Shown one piece after another: positions 1 through 9,078 of a DNA stretch of 45,440 nt (position 1 is the first letter of the stretch; every line of letters starts with the position of its first letter). The stretch is taken from the NCBI RefSeq assembly GCF_022179065.1, contig NZ_BPQD01000033.1:1-45440 (forward strand). The letters run 5' to 3'. The translations under genes and the position numbers were made by a program. This DNA comes from Methylobacterium adhaesivum (GTDB lineage Bacteria > Pseudomonadota > Alphaproteobacteria > Rhizobiales > Beijerinckiaceae). The notes beneath the pieces were generated by a model. That model made no database searches and had not been told where the DNA came from. It saw only the letters and a program-made list of their open reading frames with translations.

Positions 1-1
1 G

Positions 2-64
2 CCCTCCGACGGCACGGCCCGGGTGTGGCTAGACGAGCTGGAGCGCAATGTTCCCGCTGCGTGA
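2..64 (+). CDS. C-terminal end of an unidentified protein (partial)
   Basis: The window opens inside an open frame that reads ...VWLDELERNVPAA and stops at TGA 62-64. The composition (Trp, Leu, acidic residues, GC-ending codons) is coding-like, but only 20 residues are visible. No family can be named. It could also be a chance open frame. Confidence 0.35.
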   Translation, partial: PSDGTARVWLDELERNVPAA

Positions 65-176
65 ACCAGCCGGCACCGCACCCTCGCCCCGCATCGACCG
101 CGAGCGGAGCCGTGACACAGTCCTGTCCGATTGTCCGACTAGACCATGGATGAGCGGGCGATTCGGAGATTGACCG

Positions 177-404
177 ATGCAGAATTACAACGTTTTCTGC
201 CTCAGATCCGTTGAGGGCCTGTGCTGCGCCGTTCCCGAAAGCCGAGCGGTGCCGCAGTTCCTCGTTGGTGGACATTGGTCTTTCGGCGGCAAACTCGGAG
301 ATATCGCGGCGACCCCCGTGGAGTTCGATGACCGCGCGGCGGAAACCGCCGTGCGCTTCAACGGCTTCTACCTGTTCCAGACCATGGACAGCCGCTTCCA
401 CTGA
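177..404 (+). CDS. small orphan protein, 75 aa
   Basis: I do not recognise this 75-residue product. It has a balanced, globular composition (FLVGGHWSFGGKLGD, then VRFNGFYLFQTMD) with several Cys, Trp and Phe residues, unlike the Arg/Pro-rich products of noncoding frames in this GC-rich DNA. A GGAG sequence at about 165-169 lies at a workable distance from ATG 177. There is no signal peptide or membrane segment. The overlapping +1 frame (211-462) is Arg/Ser-rich and is rejected as a shadow. The gene stands alone, with no operon partner. Confidence 0.55.
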   Translation: MQNYNVFCLRSVEGLCCAVPESRAVPQFLVGGHWSFGGKLGDIAATPVEFDDRAAETAVRFNGFYLFQTMDSRFH

Positions 405-870
405 AACGAACGCCCGAACGCTGGCTGGGCTCGAGTACGGCCCGGATACAGCCTGGGCCTAAGGCGAGCCGACCCCTCCCTCTCCGTCACGACGGGGTCG
501 TCTCGTCATGGTGCGATCGACAAGCGGCCCGATCCCGGCGATTTTTTGGGAAGGGTAATGGATGGCCCGCCCTAAGCTTCGCGGAAGATCGGCCCAGTGT
601 TTCGTGTCCTGTTCCCATTGAGCGATTGCACTCGGAGCAAGATCGGACGGCGATCGAGCGTTTCGCGAGGCGCTGCGAGACGGCCAATACCGGACAGCCC
701 GATCACGACGCTTGGTTCATCGCCGAACCTGCGCGCGGGCGGCACCGCATCCTGCACGATCTCCCGAAATCGGTCGGGATCGGCGTGCGAGTCGGGTAAT
801 CCAGCGATCATTCCTTAAGGAGGCTGTGTCATCTTCCACCATTGCGAACGGTGAACGGAGATCGCGCGCC
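405..870. other. 466-bp stretch without a convincing gene; possible decayed frame
   Basis: No intact gene is evident. From about 620 to 802 one plus-strand frame reads with coding-like composition (AIERFARRCETANTGQ, then DHDAWFIAEPARGRHRILH) and ends at TAA, but it has no ATG, GTG or TTG start. Just upstream, ATG 562 opens a short frame beginning MARPKLRG that stops after 19 codons. This could be a frameshifted remnant of a small protein, perhaps antitoxin-like, but that is a guess. A strong AGGAGG lies at 818-823. Confidence 0.35.
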
Positions 871-1266
871 ATGTCGGAGCATCGAAGGGAAGTGCGCCAG
901 AGGACGTTCCTCAAGGGGCGGATCCACTTCAACAAAGGCGCCTCGAGCATGGATTGCCTCGTGCGCGACATGTCGGCCTCCGGCGCGCGGCTCGCGCTCA
1001 GTGAGACCACGACGCTGCCGGATGCGTTCGATCTCTACATCCCGCAGAAGGAGAAGACTTACCGCTCGACCCTGGCTTGGCGTCGGGACGGCTCCATCGG
1101 CGTCACCTTCCTCGACGAGGCCGCCCCGACGCCCGCGCCGCACCTTGCCGAGGATTCGTCGTCCATGCTGGCGCTGGTGCGTCGCGTCAGCGAACTCGAA
1201 GCGGAGAACGCGACCCTCCGCCGGCTACTCATGACTGCGCCGGCCGCCACGGCAGAGGCCCCGTGA
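871..1266 (+). CDS. PilZ domain protein
   Basis: This 131-residue single-domain PilZ protein carries the two c-di-GMP contact motifs of the family: R5-x-x-x-R9 (RREVR) and D33-x-S35-x-x-G38 (DMSASG). A short beta-barrel follows (LYIPQ...STLAWRRDGSIGVTFLD). The tail at residues 97-120 is rich in Leu, Glu and Arg (VRRVSELEAENATLRRL) and probably forms a coiled coil for dimerisation. Small PilZ-coil proteins of this type are common in Methylobacterium, and their outputs (motility, polysaccharide) are mostly unknown. An in-frame GTG at 826 lies only 2 nt after AGGAGG 818-823, too close for that site to serve it, so I prefer ATG 871 despite its weak ribosome site. Confidence 0.85.
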   Translation: MSEHRREVRQRTFLKGRIHFNKGASSMDCLVRDMSASGARLALSETTTLPDAFDLYIPQKEKTYRSTLAWRRDGSIGVTFLDEAAPTPAPHLAEDSSSMLALVRRVSELEAENATLRRLLMTAPAATAEAP

Positions 1267-1388
1267 ACGCCGTGTGATCCGGCATCCGCCCGATCGAGGC
1301 GGCCCCCCCCAAAGTCCCCGAGGGCGGCCGACAGACGCCGTCGACGGATCGACCGTTGCCCCCCCTGGGCACCTTGCCGCCCCCCGCC

Positions 1389-1820
1389 TCATCCCGCATC
1401 CAACGCCGCCCGAACCCGTGCCGCATGGTCGGCGAGCACGGCTCCATCGGCCATTCCGCCCGTATGTCGCCCGAGCGCGACGCCGTCGAAGCGCGGCAGA
1501 ATGTGGACGTGGAGATGGAACACCGTCTGACCGCCCGCCGGCTCGTTGTATTGGAACACCGTGAGGCCATCGGCGGCGAAGGCCGTCTTCACGGCGCGAG
1601 CGACGCGCTGGACCGTGGCCGCCACCGCCGCGAGGGATTCGGGACTGGCGTCGAGAAGGCCGCGCGCTGGGGCCTTCGGGATCACCAGGGTGTGGCCCTC
1701 GCCCTGGGGCATCACGTCCATGAAGGCGAGAGTGTGCGCGTCCTCGTAGACCCGGTGTGCCGGGATCTCCCCGCGCAGGATCTTCGCGAAGATGTTCTGG
1801 GGGTCGTAGGCTGCGGTCAC
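1389..1820 (-). CDS. HIT family hydrolase
   Basis: This is a 143-residue histidine-triad protein of the HINT/Fhit superfamily, which hydrolyses nucleoside phosphoramidates or dinucleoside polyphosphates. The triad is clear at residues 102-106 (FHLHVHILP). The N-terminal core (NIFAKILRGEIPAHRVYED, then AFMDVMPQGEGHTLVIPK) is typical of bacterial HIT proteins. The start is GTG 1818-1820 (VTAAYDPQNIF). The open frame runs a further 61 codons upstream, but that part is low-complexity and overlaps the region in front of the divergent efflux gene. The exact substrate cannot be deduced. Confidence 0.93.
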   Translation of the reverse strand: MTAAYDPQNIFAKILRGEIPAHRVYEDAHTLAFMDVMPQGEGHTLVIPKAPARGLLDASPESLAAVAATVQRVARAVKTAFAADGLTVFQYNEPAGGQTVFHLHVHILPRFDGVALGRHTGGMADGAVLADHAARVRAALDAG

Positions 1821-1977
1821 GCGGTCTTGCTCCTGTCGGATGATCGGGCCGCACGATGCCGAGACGCGCCGCGCGCGTCCATCGCTGGAGACGGCGCTGG
1901 CTGAACCGTGGCCGTGCTCCGTGCGTTGGCGTCCCCGATGCCCGGGCTTCTCCGGCACCTTTCCGGACGAGACCCGC

Positions 1978-2949
1978 ATGGCCCACGAGAGTACCAGCGC
2001 CATCTACACCGCCGCGGGCGCCAACCTCGCCATCGCGGCAGCGAAATTCGTCGGTGCGTTCTTCACCGGTTCCTCGGCGATGCTCGCCGAAGGTGTCCAC
2101 TCGGTGGTGGACACCGCCAACCAGATCCTGCTCCTCGTCGGGATGAAGCGGGCCAAGCGTCCGGCCGATGCCCTGCACCCGTTCGGCTACGGCCGGGAGA
2201 TCTATTTCTACGCCTTCATCGTGGCGCTGTTCATCTTCCTCGGCGGCGGCGCCTTCGCGGTCTACGAGGGCATCCACAAGCTGCACTACCCCGAGCCGGT
2301 CTCCGATGCGCATGTGTTCGGGCACACGATTCCGGGCCTCTGGGTCAATGTCGGCATCCTGGGTTTCGCGGTCCTGGCGGAAGGCTATTCCTGCGCCGTC
2401 GCCCTGAAGTCGTTCTGGGCCGAGAAGGGCAGCCGACCGCCGATCACCGCCATCCGCCGCAGCAAGGACCCGGCTCTCTTCACCGTCCTCATCGAGGACG
2501 TCGCCGCGCTGATGGGCCTCGTGGTGGCGCTCTCCGGCGTAATCCTGGCGCATGTGCTGGAGATGCCGGACCTCGACGGCTGGGCCTCCATCGCCATCGG
2601 GGCGATCCTCATCGGCATGGCGGCCTTCCTGATGATCGAGACCCACGGCCTGCTCATAGGCGAGGCGGCGGACCCGGCCCTCGTCGCCGCCATCCGCGAG
2701 GTCGTCCGGACGGAGCCCGGCGTGCACCACGTCAACGCGGTGCTGACCCAGCACATGGGCCCGTCCGACATCCTTGTGAATGTCAGCCTCGACATGGACG
2801 ACAGCCTGAAGGCCGGCGCCATCGAGGCCATGGTCGGACGCCTGGAGGCCAAGCTGAAGGCGCGCAGCCCCGAGGTGACGCGGGTGTTCATCGAGATCCA
2901 GGCGAAGGACACCACCTCGTCACCGGTCCTGGCGCCAGCCAAGGCTTGA
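1978..2949 (+). CDS. cation diffusion facilitator (CDF) family transporter
   Basis: This 323-residue inner-membrane metal/proton antiporter belongs to the CDF/ZT family (Zn2+, Mn2+, Co2+ or Fe2+ efflux). The family metal-site signature HxxxD appears in the second membrane helix (EGVHSVVDTANQ). The HPFGYGRE motif follows, and the fifth helix carries a second acidic motif (EDVAALMG). The C-terminal cytoplasmic domain from about residue 225 has the alpha-beta fold used for dimerisation (VRTEPGVHHVNAVLTQHMGP). The start is ATG 1978 (MAHESTSAIY). An in-frame extension to 1840 overlaps the divergent HIT gene and is discounted. Metal specificity cannot be read from the sequence. Confidence 0.93.
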   Translation: MAHESTSAIYTAAGANLAIAAAKFVGAFFTGSSAMLAEGVHSVVDTANQILLLVGMKRAKRPADALHPFGYGREIYFYAFIVALFIFLGGGAFAVYEGIHKLHYPEPVSDAHVFGHTIPGLWVNVGILGFAVLAEGYSCAVALKSFWAEKGSRPPITAIRRSKDPALFTVLIEDVAALMGLVVALSGVILAHVLEMPDLDGWASIAIGAILIGMAAFLMIETHGLLIGEAADPALVAAIREVVRTEPGVHHVNAVLTQHMGPSDILVNVSLDMDDSLKAGAIEAMVGRLEAKLKARSPEVTRVFIEIQAKDTTSSPVLAPAKA

Positions 2950-2974
2950 CCCGCAAGCCACCGGACCGAACGGA

Positions 2975-3484
2975 TCAGGCGGCGCGCGTCTGGAGTGCCG
3001 GCTCGGCCAGCGCAGTCGCGATGGCCGCGTCGAGGTCGGCGGGCTTCGTCTTCGGGGCGTAGCGGGCGATTACCCGGCCGTCGCGCCCGACGAGGAACTT
3101 CGTGAAGTTCCATTTGATGCCCGTAAGGCCGAGGAAGCCCGGCCGCGCCCGCTTGAGGTGGGCGAAGACCGGATCGGCCTTCGGCCCATTGACGGCGACC
3201 TTGGCGAGAATCGGAAAGGTCACGTCGTAGGTGAAGCTGCAGAACCGGGCGATCTCGGCCGCGTCCCCCGGCTCCTGGGCGCCGAACTGGTTGCAGGGAA
3301 ACCCGAGGACCACGAGGCCGGCAGCGCGATGGCGGCGCCACAGCTCTTCGAGCCCGGCATACTGGCCGGTGAAGCCGCATCGCGAGGCGGTGTTGACGAT
3401 GAGGAGCACTTGGCCGCGATGTTGGGCGAGCGGGTAGGGCGTGCCGTCGGCCGCATGTGGAACCAGGCTGTGCAGGTCGGTCAT
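2975..3484 (-). CDS. glutathione peroxidase family protein (Cys type)
   Basis: This 169-residue thiol peroxidase reduces hydroperoxides using glutathione or thioredoxin. The catalytic tetrad is visible: Cys36 in NTASRCGFT, Gln70 in FPCNQFGAQEPG, and Trp125-Asn126 in WNFTKFLV. Cys64 and Cys82 are candidate resolving residues. It has the short bacterial length and no export signal, so it should act in the cytoplasm. It faces the efflux gene convergently (25 bp apart). The COG3146 gene ends 29 bp upstream of its start on the same strand, so the two may be co-transcribed. Confidence 0.95.
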   Translation of the reverse strand: MTDLHSLVPHAADGTPYPLAQHRGQVLLIVNTASRCGFTGQYAGLEELWRRHRAAGLVVLGFPCNQFGAQEPGDAAEIARFCSFTYDVTFPILAKVAVNGPKADPVFAHLKRARPGFLGLTGIKWNFTKFLVGRDGRVIARYAPKTKPADLDAAIATALAEPALQTRAA

Positions 3485-3513
3485 CGAAGGCCTTCGGTCG
3501 GTACGCGGAACGA

Positions 3514-4773
3514 TCAGTCCGGATCGTCGGACGACGTCGGGCGGAGCGGGATATCGAGTTCCCCGCGCCGGAACGGCGTCAGGGTGTCGAGGGCGTCGGC
3601 GGCCTCGATCACGTGGGCACGCTCGCGCTTGAGGTAGTCGGCCACGGCCCGGCGGAGAGCCGGATCGGCGATGTCGTGGGCCGAATGCATGAGGACCGGT
3701 CGGTAGCCCCGGGCGAGCTTATGCTCGCCCTGTGCCCCGGCCTCGACGCGCTTCAGGCCGTGGACGATGGCGTAGTCGATGGCCTGATAGTAGCAGACCT
3801 CGAAATGCAGGAACGGATGGTCCTCGATGCAGCCCCAGTTGCGGCCGTAGAGGGCGACGTCGCCGATGAAGTTGATGGCGCCAGCGATGATCCGGCCCTC
3901 GCGCCGGGCGAGGACGAGCAGCACCCGCTCGGGCATACGGGCCCCGACGAGGTCGAAGAATTTCCGGTTGAGGTAGGGCCGGCCCCATTTGCGCGCGCCC
4001 GTATCGGAATAGAACGCGTAGAACGCCTCCCAATGCTCGGGCTTCAGGTCGGCGCCGGTGACATGCTCGATGGTGATGCCGTTGGCCAGCGCATCGCGGC
4101 GCTCGCGCCGGATCGCCTTGCGCTTGCGCGAGGCGAGGGCTCCGAGGAACTCCTCGAAGCTGGCGTAGCCGGCATTGTCCCAGTGGAACTGCTGGTCGAT
4201 GCGCTGGAGGAAGCCGAGTTCGCCGGCCTGCTCCCACTCGCGCTCCTGCATGAAAGTGACGTGGATCGAGGACGCCTTGGTCTCGGCCCGGAGGGCCCGA
4301 AGACCGGCGACCAGGGCCGAGGCGGCCTCGTTCACGTCCTGCCCCGGTGCGATGAGGAAGCGTGCGCCGGTGACGGGTGTGAACGGCACGCTGACCTGGA
4401 GCTTCGGATAGTAGGCGCCCCCGGCCCGCTCATAGGCATCGGCCCAGCCGTGGTCGAACACGTACTCACCCTGGCTGTGGGATTTCAGATAAGCCGGCGC
4501 CACCCCGACGAGGCGGCCCTCCCGCTCGACGGCGACGTGGAGGGGCAGCCAGCCTGTCTGCCGCGAGACACACCCCGAATCCTCGAGTGCCGACAGGAAG
4601 GCGTAGGAGGTGAACGGGTTGTGAGTCTCGTCCCCGCCCGAAAGGGTCTCGGCCGAGGTTGCGCAGGCATCCCACTCGGCCGCTGCGATCTGGGCGAGGC
4701 CCGGGACGGCACGCACCTGCAATTCGGTCACGATCTCGGCCGGGGCGTCGGGGGCTGCGTCGGGCGTGTCCAT
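3514..4773 (-). CDS. COG3146-type GNAT/FemAB-like acyltransferase
   Basis: This 419-residue protein matches the COG3146/DUF482 family, in which a tandem GNAT-like (FemAB-like) fold is predicted to transfer acyl or aminoacyl groups. Recognisable family blocks are NPFTSYAFLSALEDSG near the N-terminus, the middle block FMQEREWEQAGELGFLQR, HWDNAGYASFEEFLGALASR and the C-terminal core GRNWGCIEDHPFLHFEVCYY. It has no signal peptide. The start is ATG 4773; a TTG at 4809 would add 12 residues. The substrate is not established for the family as far as I know. It may form an operon with the downstream glutathione peroxidase. Confidence 0.85.
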   Translation of the reverse strand: MDTPDAAPDAPAEIVTELQVRAVPGLAQIAAAEWDACATSAETLSGGDETHNPFTSYAFLSALEDSGCVSRQTGWLPLHVAVEREGRLVGVAPAYLKSHSQGEYVFDHGWADAYERAGGAYYPKLQVSVPFTPVTGARFLIAPGQDVNEAASALVAGLRALRAETKASSIHVTFMQEREWEQAGELGFLQRIDQQFHWDNAGYASFEEFLGALASRKRKAIRRERRDALANGITIEHVTGADLKPEHWEAFYAFYSDTGARKWGRPYLNRKFFDLVGARMPERVLLVLARREGRIIAGAINFIGDVALYGRNWGCIEDHPFLHFEVCYYQAIDYAIVHGLKRVEAGAQGEHKLARGYRPVLMHSAHDIADPALRRAVADYLKRERAHVIEAADALDTLTPFRRGELDIPLRPTSSDDPD

Positions 4774-4919
4774 GAGCCTCAATCTAGGCTCCACCGGCGG
4801 AAGGGCCAAGGCGGAGCGGCGCCGCGCACCGTCGCAGGGATCTCAAAGAACCGGGCGCTTGCCAGAACACGCCGGCACGCTCACGATCGCGCAGACCTTG
4901 CCTTCGGGAGGGGCAACCG

Positions 4920-5327
4920 ATGGGACTGATGAACCTTCATGCCGGGCCGACACGTCCTCTCCGCACGCCGCCGGACGATTTTGCCCAAGATACCCTGATC
5001 GAGATGGCCAATCTGGACGAGCAGGACACCCACGTTCCTGGCACGATCTTCATCTCGACGGCCCTCGGCTCACATGGACCGCGGGTGAAATGGTATCCAG
5101 ACCGAGCGGGGCGGGCCCTGCCATGCCTCGTCGTCTCCATCGGCGCGGAACCGCAGCTGCGCGATGATTTCTTGCAGAATGCCGTGTCACGAACCGCGCT
5201 TCCCCGCGTCATCGCGTGGGTCCGCCTCAACCATGGGGCGCTTCTCGATTTCTGGCAGGAAGGGGCCTCGTGGAATCGTCGCGAGGTCGCAGCCTTCTTG
5301 GATGCGCTGAAGCCACTGCCGAAGTAG
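4920..5327 (+). CDS. hypothetical protein, 135 aa
   Basis: I cannot assign a family. The protein is soluble with mixed alpha/beta composition. The central block (GTIFISTALGSHGPRVKWYP) and the following ALPCLVVSIG look like beta strands, and the C-terminal third (VIAWVRLNHGALLDFWQEG) looks helical. Coding-like codon use over the whole length supports a real gene. The first 28 codons are less convincing, and an internal ATG at 5004 (MANLDEQDTHV) is an alternative start. The gene ends 6 bp from the convergent GDPD gene. Confidence 0.6.
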   Translation: MGLMNLHAGPTRPLRTPPDDFAQDTLIEMANLDEQDTHVPGTIFISTALGSHGPRVKWYPDRAGRALPCLVVSIGAEPQLRDDFLQNAVSRTALPRVIAWVRLNHGALLDFWQEGASWNRREVAAFLDALKPLPK

Positions 5328-5333
5328 CCCCCC

Positions 5334-6086
5334 TCAGGGCCGGAACCCCTCGAACACTATCTGGTCGGCATGCGCCTCGGCGTGACGGCGCTGGTCGGGG
5401 GTGCGCACGGTCCAGGTCATCACCGGGCGCCCGGCCAGAAGACGGCAGAGATAGGCCGGGGCACAGGGCAGATCGTCGACGCGCCAGGACAGGAAATCCG
5501 GCTCGGTCTCGGCGAAATGCAGCAGGTCCGAGAGGGATCGGCGCAGGCTGGGGGGCAGGGCGGCATAGGCCGGATCGTCCTGACGGGTCTCGGCGACGAT
5601 GCCGCGTGGGACGGTCGGGGCGAGGTCGCGCAGGGCGACGACGAGCGCGGGGTCGAACGACTTCACAGCCACGGGGCCGTCATAAGCGCGCGCGAGCTCC
5701 GCCACCCGCCGGACGAGGCGCAGGTCGCCATCGTAACGCGACTTCACCTCGACAACGAGGGGCGTGCGCCCGCCGATGGCCGCGAGGAAGGCCGGCAGGG
5801 TCGGGATGCGCTCCGACGAGCCCGCGACGGCGAGCTTCGCGAGGGCGGCGGCCGGCAGGCTCTCCACCGGGTCCGACGCCTCGGTCAGGCGGCCGAGGGC
5901 CCAATCGTGGAACACCATCGCCTCGCCGTCGGCGCTGAGCTGGACGTCGCACTCGATGGCGTAGCCCGCCGCGATCGCCGCCTGCGCCGCCGCGACCGTG
6001 TTCTCCGGCACTCCGGCGGCCCGGTCGTGCAGGCCGCGATGGGCGATGGGCCGCGCGTTAAGCCAGGCGGGGGCGTTGACGCTCAC
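5334..6086 (-). CDS. glycerophosphodiester phosphodiesterase family protein
   Basis: This 250-residue GDPD TIM-barrel enzyme cleaves glycerophosphodiesters to glycerol-3-phosphate and an alcohol. Catalytic and metal residues are visible: H16-R17 (IAHRGLHD), E28-N29 (VPENT), E45 and D47 (AIECDVQLS) and H60 (VFHDW). The C-terminal strand motif VMTWTVRTPDQ fits the family. There is no export signal, so it is probably cytoplasmic (the UgpQ-like class). The start is a GTG at 6086 that overlaps the TGA of the upstream RidA gene as GTGA, indicating translational coupling. Confidence 0.93.
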   Translation of the reverse strand: MSVNAPAWLNARPIAHRGLHDRAAGVPENTVAAAQAAIAAGYAIECDVQLSADGEAMVFHDWALGRLTEASDPVESLPAAALAKLAVAGSSERIPTLPAFLAAIGGRTPLVVEVKSRYDGDLRLVRRVAELARAYDGPVAVKSFDPALVVALRDLAPTVPRGIVAETRQDDPAYAALPPSLRRSLSDLLHFAETEPDFLSWRVDDLPCAPAYLCRLLAGRPVMTWTVRTPDQRRHAEAHADQIVFEGFRP

Positions 6087-6556
6087 TTGACCTCGAACAT
6101 CGCCTCGACCTCGACGGCGGCGTCGAGGGGCAGCTCGGCGACGCCGACGGTGGAGCGGGCGTGGCGGCCCCGGTCGCCCAGCACCGCAACCATGAGGTCG
6201 GAGGCGCCGTTCATGATGCCGGCGAGCCCGGCGAAGCTCGGGACCGCGTTGATGAAGCCACCGAGCCGCACGCATTGCACCACGCCGTGGTCGAGGTCGC
6301 CCACCGCCGCCTGCACCTGCGCCAGCACGTTGATGGCGCACAGGCGCGCGGCCGCGATACCGTCCTCCACGGACACCTCGGCGCCGAGCTTGCCGACATG
6401 GGCGGGATCTAGCTTGCCGTCGGCGGAAAAGCAGATCTGGCCCGAGATCACCACGAGGTTGCCGGTGCGCACGAACGGCACGTAGTTCGCCACGGGAGCC
6501 GCCGCCTTCGGCAGGGTGAGGCCCAGGGCCTCCAGACGTTCCTTGGCCGTGCTCAT
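6083..6556 (-). CDS. RidA family protein
   Basis: This 157-residue protein belongs to the RidA/YjgF/UK114 superfamily, imine deaminases that remove reactive enamine products of PLP enzymes. It is of the longer subgroup (about 155 aa). It begins MSTAKERLEALGLTLPKAA and includes the strand VRTGNLVVISGQICF, the GGFINAVPSFAGLAGIMNGA block and RSTVGVAELPLDAAVEVEA near the end. The Arg in RSTVG corresponds to the substrate-carboxylate ligand of active RidA proteins. ATG 6556 was chosen over an 86-codon upstream extension of low-complexity sequence. It is co-transcribed with the GDPD gene. Confidence 0.93.
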   Translation of the reverse strand: MSTAKERLEALGLTLPKAAAPVANYVPFVRTGNLVVISGQICFSADGKLDPAHVGKLGAEVSVEDGIAAARLCAINVLAQVQAAVGDLDHGVVQCVRLGGFINAVPSFAGLAGIMNGASDLMVAVLGDRGRHARSTVGVAELPLDAAVEVEAMFEVK

Positions 6557-6807
6557 CCGCGTCGCATCTCCCCAAAAGCTGTTGGCGTGCCGGCTCTGAT
6601 CATGTCCGCACGCGGCACGCAAGCCATCCCGAACCGCGTGCCGAGACAAGCCTAGCCGATCCGCGTGTCGGCGGCGTGAACCCCTGCCGACATTGACAGA
6701 ATAAGGGTTTTCTCTAGTAATCGCGCGCGTGCCGCCCCCTTGTCGAGGCGGCACTTTCATTTGGTGCGGTCGCCTCGTGCGCCGCCACGCGAAACGGAGT
6801 CGGGATC

Positions 6808-8001
6808 GTGACATCCGCCCTTCTGCCGACCTATGCCCGGGCCCCCATCGCCTTCGAGCGAGGAGAGGGCGCCTGGCTCGTGGCGCGCGACGGCGAGCGA
6901 TACCTCGATTTCGGGGCCGGCATCGCGGTGAACGCCCTGGGCCACGCCCACCCTCACCTCGTCGAGGCCCTGACCACCCAGGCGCAGAAACTCTGGCACA
7001 CCTCGAACCTGTTCGAGATTCCCGACGGCGAGCGGCTGGGCCGGCGCCTCGTGGACGCGACCTTCGCCGACGTGGCGTTCTTCGCGAATTCCGGTGCCGA
7101 GGCCAACGAGGCCGCCATCAAGATGGCGCGCAAGTACCACGCGACGGGCGGCCACCCGGAGCGGTTCCGGATCATCACGTTCGAGGGTGCGTTCCACGGG
7201 CGGACGCTCGCCACCATCGCGGCCGGCGGCCAGCAGAAGTACATCGACGGCTTCGGCCCGAAGGTGGACGGGTTCGATCAGGTGCCGACGGGGGATTTCG
7301 ACGCCCTCGAGGCCGCCATCGGGCCGCAGACCGCCGCCCTGATGATCGAGCCGATCCAGGGCGAGGGCGGCGTACGGGTGATCCCGCACGAGCACCTGCG
7401 CGCCCTGCGCGCCCTGTGCGACGCGCACGGCCTGCTCCTCATCATGGACGAGGTCCAGACCGGCGTCGGGCGTACGGGGCGGCTGTTCGCCCATGAATGG
7501 TCGGGGGTGACGCCCGACATCATGAGCGCGGCCAAGGGCATCGGCGGCGGCTTCCCCCTCGGCGTCTGCCTCGCCACGGCCGAGGCCGCGCGCGGCATGA
7601 CGGCGGGTAGCCACGGCACCACCTTCGGCGGCAATCCCCTCGCCATGGCGGTGGGCAACGCCGTCCTCGACGTGGTGCTGGGCGAGGGCTTCCTCGACCG
7701 CGTCGAGCAGCTCGGCCTGCTGCTCAAGCAGCGCCTCGCCGCCCTGCAGGACCGCCACCCCGGCGTGATCCAGGAGGTGCGCGGCGAAGGCCTGATGCTC
7801 GGCCTGAAACTCGCCGTGCCCAACACCGAATTCGCCGCCGCCGCGCGGGACGCGCACCTCCTCGTCATCCCGGCGGGCGACAACGTCGTGCGCCTGCTGC
7901 CGCCCCTCGTCATCACCGATGCGGACGTGACGGAGGCCGTGACGCGCCTCGACGCGACGGCGACCCGCCTCGAGACCGAGAGACAGGGGGCAGCGGCGTG
8001 A
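6808..8001 (+). CDS. argD: acetylornithine aminotransferase
   Basis: This 397-residue PLP-dependent class-III aminotransferase carries out the fourth step of arginine synthesis (N-acetylglutamate semialdehyde to N-acetylornithine) and may also serve lysine synthesis (DapC role). Key blocks are [27 protein letters not shown], the cofactor Asp in [15 protein letters not shown], the PLP lysine in [13 protein letters not shown], and [13 protein letters not shown]. The start is GTG 6808. The stop overlaps the start of argF, so the two are translationally coupled. The 5' region is divergent from ridA. Confidence 0.96.
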   Translation: MTSALLPTYARAPIAFERGEGAWLVARDGERYLDFGAGIAVNALGHAHPHLVEALTTQAQKLWHTSNLFEIPDGERLGRRLVDATFADVAFFANSGAEANEAAIKMARKYHATGGHPERFRIITFEGAFHGRTLATIAAGGQQKYIDGFGPKVDGFDQVPTGDFDALEAAIGPQTAALMIEPIQGEGGVRVIPHEHLRALRALCDAHGLLLIMDEVQTGVGRTGRLFAHEWSGVTPDIMSAAKGIGGGFPLGVCLATAEAARGMTAGSHGTTFGGNPLAMAVGNAVLDVVLGEGFLDRVEQLGLLLKQRLAALQDRHPGVIQEVRGEGLMLGLKLAVPNTEFAAAARDAHLLVIPAGDNVVRLLPPLVITDADVTEAVTRLDATATRLETERQGAAA

Positions 8002-8996
8002 TGGCTGCCCCCGCGACGAACCGTCAGACGAAGAACGGACCCATGACCACCATCCTCAACGGGACCGGACACGGCCCACGTCACTTCCTCGACCTCAAGG
8101 ATTTCTCAGCCCAGGAGCTGCGCACGGTGCTGGACGCCGCGGCCGGCATCAAGGCGCGCCGGCGCAAGGGCGAGGTCGCGGCCGAGCGGCCCCTCGTAGG
8201 CAAGACCCTCGCGATGGTGTTCGACCGGCCGTCCACCCGCACCCGGGTGTCGTTCGACGTCGGCATGCGCGAACTCGGCGGCGAGACCCTGATGCTGACG
8301 GGCAGCGAGATGCAGCTCGGCCGGGGCGAGACCGTGGGCGACACCGCGCGCGTGCTGTCGCGCTACGTCGACGCGATCATGATCCGGATCCTCGATCACG
8401 GCCTCATGCTGGAATTGGCCGAGCATGCCAGCGTGCCGGTGATCAACGCGCTGACCAAGGTCTCGCACCCCTGCCAGATCATGGCCGACGTGCTGACGTT
8501 CGAGGAGCATCGCGGGCCGATCAAGGGCCGCACCGTGGCATGGTCGGGGGACGCCAACAACGTGCTGGCGAGCTGGGTGCACGCCGCCGCGCGGTTCGAC
8601 TTCACCCTCAACGTCGCCGCCCCGCCGGAACTCTCGACCCCGCAACCGCTCCTCGACTGGGCGCGCGCCGAGGGCGCCACCCTCAACGTGACCACCGATG
8701 CCTTCGAGGCCGTGGATGGCGCCGACGCCGTGGTGACCGATTGTTGGGTCTCCATGGGCGACGAGGACGACCACCACCGCCACAACCTGCTCTCGCCCTA
8801 TCAAGTGAACGCCAAGCTGATGGCGGCGGCGGCCAAGGACGCCCTGTTCATGCACTGCCTGCCGGCCCATCGCGGCGAGGAGGTCACGGCCGAGGTGATC
8901 GACGGGCCGCAATCGGTAATCTTCGACGAGGCCGAGAACCGCCTGCATGCCCAGAAGGGCATCCTGGCGTGGTGCCTGCACGCCCCGGGCCTCTAA
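8001..8996 (+). CDS. argF: ornithine carbamoyltransferase
   Basis: It makes citrulline from ornithine and carbamoyl phosphate. The carbamoyl-phosphate motif STRTR lies in [18 protein letters not shown] lies in [20 protein letters not shown] covers the ornithine/loop region, and HCLP lies in [13 protein letters not shown]. At 331 aa from ATG 8001 it is slightly longer than the usual 305-315. A second start at 8043 ([11 protein letters not shown]) would give 317 aa and may be the true one, while GTG 7998 gives the tightest overlap with argD. The gene is coupled to argD, and hslO follows 297 bp downstream. Confidence 0.96.
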   Translation: MAAPATNRQTKNGPMTTILNGTGHGPRHFLDLKDFSAQELRTVLDAAAGIKARRRKGEVAAERPLVGKTLAMVFDRPSTRTRVSFDVGMRELGGETLMLTGSEMQLGRGETVGDTARVLSRYVDAIMIRILDHGLMLELAEHASVPVINALTKVSHPCQIMADVLTFEEHRGPIKGRTVAWSGDANNVLASWVHAAARFDFTLNVAAPPELSTPQPLLDWARAEGATLNVTTDAFEAVDGADAVVTDCWVSMGDEDDHHRHNLLSPYQVNAKLMAAAAKDALFMHCLPAHRGEEVTAEVIDGPQSVIFDEAENRLHAQKGILAWCLHAPGL

Positions 8997-9074
8997 GAGT
9001 GCTCACAAAACCCCCGATCAACGCCGGTTCCCGCTTTGGGCACGGCAGCGCAGCGGGAGTTTTATGAGAGACAC
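8997..9074. repeat. palindromic intergenic repeat, copy 1
   Basis: This 78-bp element begins directly after the argF stop and is about 80% identical to 41797-41875, which begins directly after another stop codon. The ends are inverted repeats: CTCACAAAAC at 9002-9011 faces GTTTTATGAGAG at 9059-9070. The transcript should therefore fold into one long stem. Confidence 0.7.
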
Positions 9075-9078
9075 CAAA

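Noticed and set aside
1225-2754. Long minus-strand open frame opposite the HIT and efflux genes
   Set aside because: The product is Arg/Gly/His-rich with no fold or motif and mirrors codon structure of real genes on the other strand. GC-rich DNA commonly keeps such antisense frames open.
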